Source: an uncultured Clostridia bacterium
Lineage (GTDB): Bacteria; Bacillota; Clostridia; HGM11514
NCBI GenBank assembly: GCA_934464705.1
Contig: CAKSKB010000001.1
Coordinates: 1-64,000, forward strand
Reading direction: 5' to 3'
Length of the DNA: 64,000 nucleotides
Shown here: positions 16,764 through 26,070 of the stretch, piece by piece
Numbering within the stretch: the first letter of the stretch is position 1
How the letters are laid out: every line of letters starts with the position of its first letter
Made by a program: the position numbers and the translations under genes
The notes under the pieces: generated by a model
What the model was told of the DNA's origin: nothing
Database searches by the model: none
What the model saw: only the letters and a program-made list of their open reading frames with translations

Positions 16764-17127
16764 TGGAGACGGCGGGAGTTGAACCCGCGTCCGAAAACAT
16801 ATTCACACGACTTTCTCCGGGTGCAGCAGTCTGTCAGAATTCCCTTTCCAAAAAGAGAGACTGCGCTCTTTTTGGAAAGGTAGCTTCATTTGTCATGCAT
16901 GGCTCAAAGCTTTGCCGATGTCACGGTCACCGCTTTAATGACGCTCTGCACCGGTACGCGGTCACCCCGGGCAGAACGGACGCCTTAAATGAGGCGTCTT
17001 TCGCAGCCGTTAGGCTACTGCTAAATTATCTTCAGCGTTTAAATTTAAAGTTCCGTATTTTAAAGCGGCTACGGTCCGCTACCCGCTTATCGTGCTTCAA
17101 CATCCCCGTCGAAGCCCTTACGCCCCC
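16764..17127 (-). ncRNA. ssrA: tmRNA (transfer-messenger RNA)
   Basis: The minus strand starts GGGGGCGTAAGGGCTTCGAC (the conserved tmRNA 5' end) and ends with a tRNA-like GGACGCGGGTTCAACTCCCG arm and GTCTCCA; acceptor strands pair with two G-U. CCA is not encoded. Length about 364 nt. The tag frame at 17036-17010 reads AEDNLAVA then TAA if the resume codon is the GCT, close to AEDNFALAA-like clostridial tags. tmRNA with SmpB rescues stalled ribosomes. It begins 4 nt after the stop codon of the upstream phosphodiesterase gene, and I see no clear promoter of its own, so cotranscription and processing are likely. Confidence 0.95.
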
Positions 17128-17131
17128 AAAT

Positions 17132-17848
17132 CTATTCCAAAATATTGGTGGTAATATAATCTGCACCGAAATCAGTCAGTTTTTCGGCATCCTCCGGTAA
17201 ATCGCAAGTCCAGCAATTGATTTCGATACCGTTTTGTTTTAATTCAACTGCGATTTCCGCCGTAAGCGCCTTAGCGGAAATATCAATACCGAAATTATGC
17301 TTTTTCAGAATCGGAATATACTCCGGCTTGAACTTTTTTACAAGATACTGGATTTTGATATCTTCGTCAATCTCACGCAAACACAGAAGATTGTCAATAG
17401 AAAAAGAAATAAATATTATATCAGAAAGCAAATCAAAATCCTTAGCAATACCGTAAATTTCTTTAACATTCTTTTTCGGAAACGGATTTTTAAGTTCAAG
17501 CACCGGATGTTTTCCGTAAATTCGGCAAATATAGAAGTACTCTTCAAGCCTCGGAATCCTCAAATCGATTCTCGTGACGCCGAAACGGTCATAAACATGA
17601 AGCTTTGAAAGGTCGGCATATGTTGATTTTTCAACTTTCATCGACTTTTCGCAAGTGCGTTTCGTTGAGTCATCGTGAATAACCGCATAAATTCCGTCCG
17701 CCGTGAGATGAATATCGGTTTCAATCCCCCAATATGAACGGTTGGCGGCGGCAACAAATGCCGAAACCGTATTTTCGGCCTCAATTCCGCTTAAACCTCT
17801 GTGTGCGATAAGCTTAACTCCGTTATTGTTGAATTTGAGTGTATCCAA
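17132..17848 (-). CDS. Glycerophosphodiester phosphodiesterase (GDPD family)
   Basis: 238 residues, TIM-barrel GDPD. The N-terminal signature LIAHRGLSGIEAENT contains the catalytic His-Arg and Glu, followed by GIETDIHLTADGIYAVIHDD with the metal ligands and second His. No signal peptide, so it acts in the cytoplasm, hydrolysing glycerophosphodiesters to glycerol 3-phosphate and an alcohol. It lies between smpB and ssrA, which are otherwise neighbours in many Firmicutes, and its stop codon is just 4 nt from the tmRNA 5' end. Confidence 0.92.
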   Translation of the reverse strand: MDTLKFNNNGVKLIAHRGLSGIEAENTVSAFVAAANRSYWGIETDIHLTADGIYAVIHDDSTKRTCEKSMKVEKSTYADLSKLHVYDRFGVTRIDLRIPRLEEYFYICRIYGKHPVLELKNPFPKKNVKEIYGIAKDFDLLSDIIFISFSIDNLLCLREIDEDIKIQYLVKKFKPEYIPILKKHNFGIDISAKALTAEIAVELKQNGIEINCWTCDLPEDAEKLTDFGADYITTNILE

Positions 17849-17909
17849 TCAAAGTCACGCTCCAAGCATATTAATTATAGCACATCGGGCGCAGATTGTC
17901 AACCGACAA

Positions 17910-18380
17910 TCACATATTCCTCACCCTGAGTTCCCGTTCCATATTGCGTTTTGCGTCGCGTTTTGCCGCATCATCGCGTTTATCGTAGAGTTTTTTACCT
18001 CTCGCAAGCGCAACCTCAACTTTTATATTTGAACCGGAAAAATAAAGCTTTGTAGGAACAAGCGTATAACCGTCCTGTTTTACAAGACCGAAAAGTTTCA
18101 TAATTTCGCATTTGTGAAGAAGCAGTCTTCGGTCACGCTCAGGGTCACGGTTGAAAATATTTCCGTGGTCATACGGGCTGATATGCATACCGTATATATA
18201 AGCCTCGCCGTTTCTTATATCAATATAACTGTCCTTAAGATTTGCCTTACCGGCACGTAGCGACTTAACCTCGGTTCCAACCAGTTCAATGCCTGCTTCA
18301 TAGGTTTCCTCAACAAAAAAATCGTGAAAAACCTTCTTGTTCTGAACAATTATCTTTTTACCTGTTGTCTGTTTATTCAT
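17910..18380 (-). CDS. smpB: SsrA-binding protein SmpB
   Basis: 156 residues, usual length. Conserved segments: NKKVFHDFFVEETYEAGIEL, VGTEVKSLRAGKANLKDSY, HISPYDHGNIFN, and a basic C-terminal tail (KKLYDKRDDAAKRDAKR) that enters the mRNA channel. It binds tmRNA and delivers it to stalled ribosomes. The start is the ATG at 18380, overlapping the rnr stop by 8 nt, with GGTGGA before it. Confidence 0.96.
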   Translation of the reverse strand: MNKQTTGKKIIVQNKKVFHDFFVEETYEAGIELVGTEVKSLRAGKANLKDSYIDIRNGEAYIYGMHISPYDHGNIFNRDPERDRRLLLHKCEIMKLFGLVKQDGYTLVPTKLYFSGSNIKVEVALARGKKLYDKRDDAAKRDAKRNMERELRVRNM

Positions 18381-20478
18381 CAGAATCCACCGCCAATTCA
18401 AAATCAATCTGTCTTGCTCTCGGATCAGCACCGACGCACACAACAGACACCTTATCGCCGAGCCTGTAAACAAATTTGTTATGCTCACCGGTGAGCGTCA
18501 AGGACTTTTCATCGTAAACATAGTAATCATCTTTTAGAGCCGTTATGTGAACAAGACCCTCAACCGTATTTTCCAGTTCAACAAATATCCCGAATCCGGT
18601 AACGCCCGAAATATATCCATCAAATTTCTCGCCGATGAACTGCTGCATGTACTCTGCTTTTTTGATATCGTCCACATCACGCTCCGCTTCTTCGGCGTTG
18701 CGTTCGGTAATGCTGCAATTTTCTGCGGCTGAAGGCATAAACTTATTCCAGCGCTTTTCGCTTTCTGCGGTTATGCCGGTTTCAAGCCATTCCTTAAGAA
18801 GCCTGTGAACCACCAAGTCGGGATAGCGTCTGATAGGCGATGTGAAATGGCAGTAATATTTGGCATTAAGCCCAAAATGCCCGAGATTGTTTTCGGAATA
18901 TTTTGCTTTCATCATAGAGCGGAGCATCAGGGTAGAAAGAACCCTTTCTTCCGGCTTGTCCTTGCATTCATCGAGAATTTTCTGAAGTTCCTTCGGGTGC
19001 GGCGAATTAAGTCCGTGCACCGTATAACCGAGATTATACGCCGTTTTGGCGAAATTCATAAGCTTATCTTCATCGGGTTTTTCATGAACACGGTACATCA
19101 TTGGCTTATTAAGCCAAAACATGTGCTCTGCAACCGTGCGGTTGGCGGCGAGCATAAATTCTTCAATGATGTGATTGGAAATCGTAATCTCATATTTTTC
19201 TATGCTGATAGGTTTACCCTTTTCATCAAGCTTAATCTTGGCTTCCGGGAAATCAAAATCGAGGCTTCCTTCCGCTTTGCGCCTGTTTCTGAGGATAACG
19301 GCAAGTTCAAGCATGGTTTTCAGCATTCTGTGAAGCCGTGGATATTCCTGTGACCTGCCCTCAAGAATATCGGTTACGCCCCTGTAAGTCATTCTTTCTT
19401 TTGAGCGGATAACCGATTTCGTAATTTTATAGTCACGGACAACGCCGTGTTTATCGATATCCATGATACACGAAAGTGTAAGCCTGTCGGTTTTCGGCTG
19501 GAGACTGCAGATACCGTTTGAAAGATTTTTCGGAAGCATCGGAATAACCCTGTCAACAAGATAAACGCTTGTGCCGCGTGTATAAGCTTCTTTGTCAAGT
19601 TCGCTGCCGATGTTTACATAGTTGCTGACATCGGCAATATGAACGCCGAGCCTGTAAATACCGCCCTTAATCTTTTTAACAGAAACCGCATCGTCAAGGT
19701 CCTTGGAATCCTCACCGTCTATTGTGATAATGGTATCACGCCTTAAATCAAGGCGGTCCGAAAGGTCTATGGGCTGCTTTTCGCGCTTTTCGGCCTCGGA
19801 AATTACAGCTTCGGAAAACTCGCTGTTTATATTATATCGTTTCAGAACGGTTTTTATGACAGTATCATGTTCTCCGCTGTAGCCGATGACCTCGATAATT
19901 CTGCCCTCCGGGTTCTTTGCCTTCAACGGATAAGAAGTTATTTCACACACAACCTCCTGTCCGTCACGCGCACCGAAGAAATTCTTTTTTGATATATAAA
20001 TATCCTTTGAAATTTTAGAGTCGTCAGGAATAACAAAACCGCTGTTTCTGCCTGCCTGAAACATCCCGACCACAAATTTATTTGCATGCGCAAGAACTTT
20101 TTCAACCTTTCCTTCTGGTCTGCCGTCCCTGCCGGTCTTTTCGGAAACAAGCACCGTATCACCGTCAAGAGCAGTATTTGAAGCGTCCGGCGGAATGAAA
20201 AGGTCTTCTTTTTCGGAATCGAATCTTACAAACCCGAACCCTCTTTCGTTTCCGGAGTAAGTTCCCGGAATCAATCCGTCGGCTTCCGATGAACGGATTC
20301 GCTTTTTCTTGCCTATTAATATTTTTCCTTCGTTTAACAGCTCGTCTAAAATCGAATTAAATTCATTCATGTCCGATTTCGGTACATCAATAACCGCTGC
20401 AAGTTCATTTGCCGTAAGCGGATTGTATTCTTTTGAATTAATAAATTCAAGTATTCTGATTTTTCTGTCTGTATTCAA
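18373..20478 (-). CDS. rnr: Ribonuclease R
   Basis: 701 residues. Order: N-terminal winged helix (ILEFINSKEYNPLTANELAAV), cold-shock OB folds about 65-220, the RNB catalytic domain about 245-570 with TIDGEDSKDLDDAVSV (metal-binding Asp residues), and a C-terminal S1 domain (EKFDGYISGVTGFGIFVEL). It is a processive 3'-5' exonuclease able to unwind structured RNA and degrades non-stop mRNAs in the tmRNA pathway. TTG start at 20478, with GGGGGA about 10 nt upstream. Cotranslated with smpB. Confidence 0.96.
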   Translation of the reverse strand: MNTDRKIRILEFINSKEYNPLTANELAAVIDVPKSDMNEFNSILDELLNEGKILIGKKKRIRSSEADGLIPGTYSGNERGFGFVRFDSEKEDLFIPPDASNTALDGDTVLVSEKTGRDGRPEGKVEKVLAHANKFVVGMFQAGRNSGFVIPDDSKISKDIYISKKNFFGARDGQEVVCEITSYPLKAKNPEGRIIEVIGYSGEHDTVIKTVLKRYNINSEFSEAVISEAEKREKQPIDLSDRLDLRRDTIITIDGEDSKDLDDAVSVKKIKGGIYRLGVHIADVSNYVNIGSELDKEAYTRGTSVYLVDRVIPMLPKNLSNGICSLQPKTDRLTLSCIMDIDKHGVVRDYKITKSVIRSKERMTYRGVTDILEGRSQEYPRLHRMLKTMLELAVILRNRRKAEGSLDFDFPEAKIKLDEKGKPISIEKYEITISNHIIEEFMLAANRTVAEHMFWLNKPMMYRVHEKPDEDKLMNFAKTAYNLGYTVHGLNSPHPKELQKILDECKDKPEERVLSTLMLRSMMKAKYSENNLGHFGLNAKYYCHFTSPIRRYPDLVVHRLLKEWLETGITAESEKRWNKFMPSAAENCSITERNAEEAERDVDDIKKAEYMQQFIGEKFDGYISGVTGFGIFVELENTVEGLVHITALKDDYYVYDEKSLTLTGEHNKFVYRLGDKVSVVCVGADPRARQIDFELAVDSDE

Positions 20479-20501
20479 AATAAAATTCCCCCTTCGGGCA
20501 T

Positions 20502-20534
20502 AAAAAAGCCACGCATAAATTATGTATGCGTGGC
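20502..20534 (-). terminator. Terminator between secG and rnr
   Basis: Perfect 10-bp stem GCCACGCATA / TATGCGTGGC, followed on the minus strand by six T. It should stop or attenuate secG transcripts before rnr. Confidence 0.8.
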
Positions 20535-20547
20535 ATCGGTTTCTGCA

Positions 20548-20781
20548 TTATTTGAGTGCAAAATTAATAATTACGGCGAGAACCATAAACAGCACGGCAA
20601 GCACGGAAGTAAGCTTGCTTAATTTAGAATCCCAAGTTCTTGCCTTGTTCTTTCCGAAGAAGGTTTCGGCACCTCCGGCAATGCTGCCCGAAAGACCCGC
20701 CTGCTTACCGGACTGGAACAGAACAATCGCAATAAGAACCAAACATACAATTATATAAATGATATTAACAGCCAAATTCAC
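20548..20781 (-). CDS. secG: Preprotein translocase subunit SecG
   Basis: 77 residues, two membrane segments (IIYIIVCLVLIAIVLFQ and LTSVLAVLFMVLAVIINFAL) around the SecG loop QAGLSGSIAGGAETFFGKNKA. Part of SecYEG. The GTG at 20781 is chosen because GGGAGG lies 8 nt upstream; an upstream ATG at 20808 overlaps that region. Adjacent to rnr-smpB, as in many Firmicutes. Confidence 0.95.
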   Translation of the reverse strand: MNLAVNIIYIIVCLVLIAIVLFQSGKQAGLSGSIAGGAETFFGKNKARTWDSKLSKLTSVLAVLFMVLAVIINFALK

Positions 20782-20876
20782 AACAACAACCTCCCATCTG
20801 CAAAACATTACTCATAACTCAATACATATATTATAACATAAATTTCAAAAAAATCAAGGGTTTTTTTGAAAATATT

Positions 20877-23800
20877 TTATATTTTTGTTGTTTTGAATGA
20901 AGAACCGTATTTTATTTTCAGTTTATTTATCAGGCTTTCGGTGCAAAAGACAGAATTTTCACCTTTAAGCGCCCGCCACTTTCCGTCATCCGAATTGAAA
21001 ATGTAAACCTCGGTATCACCTCCGCGGAAGCCGCGGAAAATATCTGCTGCCGCCATCATACCGTCGCTGTCTGTTTCGATTATGATTCTTACGCTGTCGT
21101 AAACCGGAATCTTATTGAGAATTTTAAGTTCAAAAATGTTAAGTTCCGGTACTCCGCTGTCCGGAATTGATATTCTGCCTTTTACCGATACGACATTACC
21201 CTTTTTCAAATCGGCAGAGCATTTGGAAAACGATTTGGGAGTGACAACAAGCCCTATGCTGCCGTCAAAATCCGCAATGTCCGCAAATGCCATTTTTGCT
21301 CCGGTTTTTGTGGTGCTTATCCGCAGTCTTGTGATGATACCGGCAACCTGTATCGTGTCGCCGTCGGACGCATCGGAAGAAAGCAGGGTTCCGATCGAAA
21401 TATCCGAATTTGTTTTAAGGGCAAATTTGTACTCATCAAGAGGATTTCCGGTAAGATAAAGACCTGTATATTCATGCTCCATCTCTAACCTGTCCGCAAG
21501 CGAACATTCTTTTATTGCCGGAAGTATTCTGTCGTCCTCCTCGCTTCCGAAAAGCGACAGCTGTCCTTCAACACGGCTGCGGTTGCCCATCTGAACATCA
21601 TCAAGCCAGTCCTCATAAACCGCCGCCATCTGCGAGCGGTTTGCGCCGAGATTGTCAAACGCGCCGCATTTTATAAGCGCTTCAACAGCACGCTTGTTTA
21701 ATTCGGTGCCGCTGCAGCGGTGGATAAAGTCATAAAGGTCAATAAATGCACCGCCGCGGTTTCTTTCGGCAACAATCCTGTCAACCATATTCCTGCCTAT
21801 GTTTTTAACAGCCGCAAGCCCAAAACGGATATTGCCGTTTTCGGTTGTAAACACGCCGTAGCTTTTGTTTATATCCGGAGGCAAAAGTTGTATGCCCTTT
21901 TTTTTGCAGCTGTCGGTATATCTTGCAACCTTAGATGTATCATTTAAAAACGCCGTAATCAGAGAAGCCGTAAATTCCGCACCGTAATTCGCCTTAAGCC
22001 ATGCGGTTCTGCACGCAATCACTGCGTATGCGGCAGCGTGAGATTTATTGAATGCATATTTGGCGAAATCAACAATTTCGCCAAAAATATCGTTAGCTGC
22101 ACTTTCGCTTACTCCTTTTTTGAGAGCACCGTCTACCCCATCTCCGCCGTAAATAAACAGCTTGCGTTCTTTGGTCAGAACATCTTGGTTCTTTTTTGCC
22201 ATAGCACGCCTTACAAGGTCGGCGCGCCCCATTGAATATCCGGCAAGCGTCCTCACTATCTGCATAACCTGCTCTTGATAAACGATGCATCCGTATGTCG
22301 GTTCAAGAATCTCTTTCAGGAGCGGATGCTTGTATTTGACATCTTCCGGGCAGAGTCTGTTATGAATATAAGTCGGAATCGACGCCATAGGTCCGGGGCG
22401 GTAAAGCGATATGGCAGCTATAACATCTTCAAAGCAGTTAGGTTTCAGTTCACGGAGAAATTTTCTCATACCGCCGCTTTCAAGCTGAAAAACGCCGTCG
22501 GTATCACCCGAGGATAAAAGCCTGTAAATTTCCTGAGAATTGAGGTCGATTTTTTCAATATCTATCTTTGCGCCGTGAGATACGGCGGCAATTTCAACCG
22601 TGTCCTGTATTATTGTAAGATTTCTGAGCCCAAGAAAATCCATTTTTAAAAGCCCAAGCTTTTCGACATTTTCTTTGGTAAACTGCGTGGTTATAACATC
22701 GCCCTGCCGCTGGAGCGGAAGATAATTGTCGGCGCTTTCTTTATAGATAACCACGCCCGCCGCATGGATAGAGGTATTGCGGTACATACCTTCAATCGTC
22801 ATTGCCTTGTCAATCAGCGCTTTGACTTTTGAATCCGATTCATATGCACGCTTAAAATCGGAAGACTCCGCCATTGCCGATGACAGCGTAACCTTCGGGC
22901 CTCTTGGAATAAGCTTTGAAATCCTGTCAACCTCCGGAATCGGTATATCCATTACCCTGCCGATGTCACGCACAGCCTGCCTTGCCGCCATTGTACCGAA
23001 GGTGACAATCTGGGTAACACGGTCGGCGCCGTATTTTCGGATAACATAATCAATAACCTCGCCCCTGCGCTCGTAGCAAAAGTCAATATCTATATCCGGC
23101 ATAGACACTCTTTCTGGATTGAGGAAACGCTCAAACAGCAAGTCGTATTTTATCGGGTCAACGGTTGTGATGTCGAGAAGATAAGCGGTAAGGCTTCCTG
23201 CGGCGGAGCCTCTGCCCGGTCCTACTGCAATTCCGCTCTGTTTTGCAAATTTTACAAAATCCCAGACGATAAGAAAATAATCAACAAATCCCATTTGTCT
23301 GATTGTTTCAAGCTCGGATTTTAATCTTTCCAAAAGCGATTCCGTTCTTTTGCCGTATTTTGCGTCCATTCCGTCAAGACACAGTTTTTTCAGATATAAA
23401 AATGCATCAATGTTATCAGGGGTATCGAATTTGGGAAGATAAGTTTTTGAAAAGTCAAAATCAACATTACATCTTTCGGCGATGATTGCAGTATTCAAAA
23501 GCGCCTGCTCATATCCCGGAAGAGCCGCAAGCATTTCGTCATACGACTTTATATAAAACTCGTTTGTTTCAAATTTCATGCGGTCCGTATCCGATAGCCG
23601 CTTGCCCATCTGAATACACATCAGAATGTCCTGTATTTCGGCATCGGATTTATTCACATAATGAGAATCATTCGTTGCAACAGTACCCAGACCGAATTTT
23701 TCAGCCAGTGCGGAAAGCGAAGCATTCAAACTGTTTTGTACGGCTATTCCCTGATTTTGAAGTTCAATAAAGAAATTGTTTTTGCCGTATATAGAGATGA

Positions 23801-24284
23801 ATTTTTCCGCAAGCAGTTCGGCTTTCTTTGTGTTTCCGTCAAGCAGAGCGCGCGGAATATCACCCGCCATACATGCCGAAAGCGCAATTATACCTCCGCT
23901 GTATTTTTGGAGCAGGTCAAAATCAACTCTCGGTTTATAATAGTAACCGTCAAGCTGTGCACGGCTGACAATTTTAACAAGATTTTTATATCCTTCGTTA
24001 TTTTCGGCAAGCAGAACAAGGTGACCGCAAGAAGAGTCAAGCTCATAGGTTTTATCCGTCATTTTTCTTGCCGCCGTATAAACCTCGCAGCCGATAATCG
24101 GCTTGATACCTTGCTTTTTTGCTTCACAGTAAAAATCCACTGCGCCATACATAACGCCGTGGTCGGTAATTGCACAAGCCTTCTGACCAAGTTGCTTTAC
24201 CCTTTTTATAACATCGGGAATTTTGGACGCTCCGTCCAGAAGGCTGCACTGAGTATGAAGATGCAGATGAACAAAATCATGCAT
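20877..24284 (-). CDS. dnaE: DNA polymerase III alpha subunit (DnaE type)
   Basis: 1135 residues. PHP domain at the N-terminus with FVHLHLHTQCSLLDGA; polymerase palm with VGPGRGSAAGS (about 355) and catalytic aspartates in MPDIDIDF (396-402); helix-hairpin-helix and C-terminal OB domain (TIQVAGIITRLRI, near residue 995). Replicative polymerase; Firmicutes often use it beside PolC. The ATG at 24284 is preceded by GGAAGG inside the end of whiA, only 2 nt after the whiA stop. Last gene in the hprK-to-dnaE run. Confidence 0.96.
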   Translation of the reverse strand: MHDFVHLHLHTQCSLLDGASKIPDVIKRVKQLGQKACAITDHGVMYGAVDFYCEAKKQGIKPIIGCEVYTAARKMTDKTYELDSSCGHLVLLAENNEGYKNLVKIVSRAQLDGYYYKPRVDFDLLQKYSGGIIALSACMAGDIPRALLDGNTKKAELLAEKFISIYGKNNFFIELQNQGIAVQNSLNASLSALAEKFGLGTVATNDSHYVNKSDAEIQDILMCIQMGKRLSDTDRMKFETNEFYIKSYDEMLAALPGYEQALLNTAIIAERCNVDFDFSKTYLPKFDTPDNIDAFLYLKKLCLDGMDAKYGKRTESLLERLKSELETIRQMGFVDYFLIVWDFVKFAKQSGIAVGPGRGSAAGSLTAYLLDITTVDPIKYDLLFERFLNPERVSMPDIDIDFCYERRGEVIDYVIRKYGADRVTQIVTFGTMAARQAVRDIGRVMDIPIPEVDRISKLIPRGPKVTLSSAMAESSDFKRAYESDSKVKALIDKAMTIEGMYRNTSIHAAGVVIYKESADNYLPLQRQGDVITTQFTKENVEKLGLLKMDFLGLRNLTIIQDTVEIAAVSHGAKIDIEKIDLNSQEIYRLLSSGDTDGVFQLESGGMRKFLRELKPNCFEDVIAAISLYRPGPMASIPTYIHNRLCPEDVKYKHPLLKEILEPTYGCIVYQEQVMQIVRTLAGYSMGRADLVRRAMAKKNQDVLTKERKLFIYGGDGVDGALKKGVSESAANDIFGEIVDFAKYAFNKSHAAAYAVIACRTAWLKANYGAEFTASLITAFLNDTSKVARYTDSCKKKGIQLLPPDINKSYGVFTTENGNIRFGLAAVKNIGRNMVDRIVAERNRGGAFIDLYDFIHRCSGTELNKRAVEALIKCGAFDNLGANRSQMAAVYEDWLDDVQMGNRSRVEGQLSLFGSEEDDRILPAIKECSLADRLEMEHEYTGLYLTGNPLDEYKFALKTNSDISIGTLLSSDASDGDTIQVAGIITRLRISTTKTGAKMAFADIADFDGSIGLVVTPKSFSKCSADLKKGNVVSVKGRISIPDSGVPELNIFELKILNKIPVYDSVRIIIETDSDGMMAAADIFRGFRGGDTEVYIFNSDDGKWRALKGENSVFCTESLINKLKIKYGSSFKTTKI

Positions 24285-24286
24285 TT

Positions 24287-25180
24287 TTATAAACCTTCCG
24301 CAATTGAAATTAATTTTCTGAATCTGTGATTTGCGCCGGACTTTGACACCTTGTCCGACAAAAGACCGCATATTTCCGAAAGCGGAATTTCCGGATTTTC
24401 AAGCCTCAAAAGCGCAATTTCCTTAAGCTCTGGTCTTAGCGAGTCAAGCATACCGGCATTTTTGATTTTTTTAATGGCCGCAAGCTGCTTTGCGGCAGCG
24501 TCCGCCGTTTTGTTCATGTTCGCGTTTTCAAAGTTTGTGCGGCGGTTTATATTGTTTTTGACATCCTTTATTATAACCGTGTTTTCAAATTCCATAAGCG
24601 AGTTTACTGCTCCTATAAGGCTTAAAACATCGGATATCGCATCCGCCGCTTTGAAATAAATCACATAATTGGACTTACGTAGAACACATTTCGGTACAAG
24701 CCCGAATTTCTTCAAAAGAACCTCCAAATCACCTGAAAGCCGTTTTCTGTGAGTAACAAATTCAAGATGATAATCCTTTTCGGGTGAGGTCATTGAACCG
24801 CACGAAAGAAACGCTCCGCGTACAAACGATTTGGCGCAGCAGTCATTTTTAATCATTCCGTTATAAATTCTGAACTCCGCCGTTCCGTCCTCACGCAGGA
24901 TATTGAGGTCTTTAAGGATAAACGAAGAACTTTCGGGATTTATGTTTATAAAAAGAAGATTTTTTTTGACAGAAACCTCCGGCTGAACTGTGTATGCGTG
25001 TTTCAAAAGATTAATAATCTGTTTGGCAACGGAGGTGTTTTCTGTCGGTATTTTAAGAAAACCATCCTCAAACCGTGCGGAAAACAGCACAAAAGCGGCA
25101 AGTTCCGCACAGGCACAGCATTTGGTGCCGACGCTTTTTCTGCTGCACAGTTCCTCTTTTATTTCAGATGCAAATGACAT
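24287..25180 (-). CDS. whiA: DNA-binding regulator WhiA
   Basis: 297 residues. N-terminal LAGLIDADG-like degenerate homing endonuclease domain (VRGAFLSCGSMTSPEKDYHLEF) and C-terminal helix-turn-helix (LSEICGLLSDKVSKSGANHRFRKL). WhiA controls sporulation in actinomycetes and affects division and chromosome segregation in Firmicutes. It starts 11 nt after the rapZ stop with GAGG upstream. Confidence 0.95.
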   Translation of the reverse strand: MSFASEIKEELCSRKSVGTKCCACAELAAFVLFSARFEDGFLKIPTENTSVAKQIINLLKHAYTVQPEVSVKKNLLFININPESSSFILKDLNILREDGTAEFRIYNGMIKNDCCAKSFVRGAFLSCGSMTSPEKDYHLEFVTHRKRLSGDLEVLLKKFGLVPKCVLRKSNYVIYFKAADAISDVLSLIGAVNSLMEFENTVIIKDVKNNINRRTNFENANMNKTADAAAKQLAAIKKIKNAGMLDSLRPELKEIALLRLENPEIPLSEICGLLSDKVSKSGANHRFRKLISIAEGL

Positions 25181-25191
25181 AACAAACCTCG

Positions 25192-26061
25192 CTATCTTTT
25201 GTTCTGCCCGTCAAGCATATAATCTCTGTGAATAATGTTGGAATTCACTCCGCTTTTGGTAAGAAACTCAAAAAGTTTTTCGGCAATTGCAACACTTCTG
25301 TGTTTTCCGCCGGTGCAGCCTATTGCAATAACGAGCTGCTGTTTTCCTTCGTTTTTATAATGCGGCAATAAAAATTCAATCATATCTGTAAGCTTTGAAA
25401 GAAATGTCTGCGTCTGTTCATGGCTGAGCACAAAATCAGATACGGTTTTATCCATTCCGGTAAAATCCTTAAGTTCTTTGATATAAAACGGGTTAGGCAG
25501 AAAACGGACATCAAAAACAATATCCGCATCAATCGGAATACCGTATTTGAATCCGAAAGAAATGACCGTAACCGAAATATTTGCATCGCCGTTTTTTTCA
25601 TCAAGCATATCGTAAAGGATATTTCTCAGCTGCTGCGGTTTAATATCGCTTGTGTCGATGATAATTTCAGCATTATCTCTCATCGGACGGAGCATTTCGC
25701 GTTCGGCTTTAAGCCCATCAACAACCCTTTCGCCGCCGGCAAGGGGGTGCTTTCTGCGGCTCTCTTTGTACCGCCTTACAATAACATCGTCCTTTGCCTC
25801 AAGATAAATGATTTTATAGTTAACGCCGCACTGTTCCGAATTAAGCCAAGAGATGAATTTATCAAAACCGGTACCGCTTCTTGTGTCAATGACAAAAGCG
25901 ATTTTTTCGATTTCTTTGCGTGTGCAAAGGCATAAATCGATAAATGACGGAACCAGTTCCGGAATCATATTGTCAACGCAAAAATAGCCCAAATCCTCAA
26001 TATACTTTTTCGCCTGGCTTTTCCCCGCACCGGAAAGCCCGGTAATTATCAAACATTCCAT
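25192..26061 (-). CDS. rapZ: RNase adapter protein RapZ (YvcJ family)
   Basis: 289 residues. Walker A TGLSGAGKSQAKKYIEDLG at the N-terminus; C-terminal IGCTGGKHRSVAIAEKL typical of RapZ. In E. coli it tunes GlmZ turnover in amino-sugar synthesis; in Bacillus YvcJ hydrolyses nucleotides. Located between murB and whiA. In many Firmicutes yvcK lies between rapZ and whiA, but here only 11 bp separate the two. Confidence 0.95.
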   Translation of the reverse strand: MECLIITGLSGAGKSQAKKYIEDLGYFCVDNMIPELVPSFIDLCLCTRKEIEKIAFVIDTRSGTGFDKFISWLNSEQCGVNYKIIYLEAKDDVIVRRYKESRRKHPLAGGERVVDGLKAEREMLRPMRDNAEIIIDTSDIKPQQLRNILYDMLDEKNGDANISVTVISFGFKYGIPIDADIVFDVRFLPNPFYIKELKDFTGMDKTVSDFVLSHEQTQTFLSKLTDMIEFLLPHYKNEGKQQLVIAIGCTGGKHRSVAIAEKLFEFLTKSGVNSNIIHRDYMLDGQNKR

Positions 26062-26070
26062 AAACTGCTC

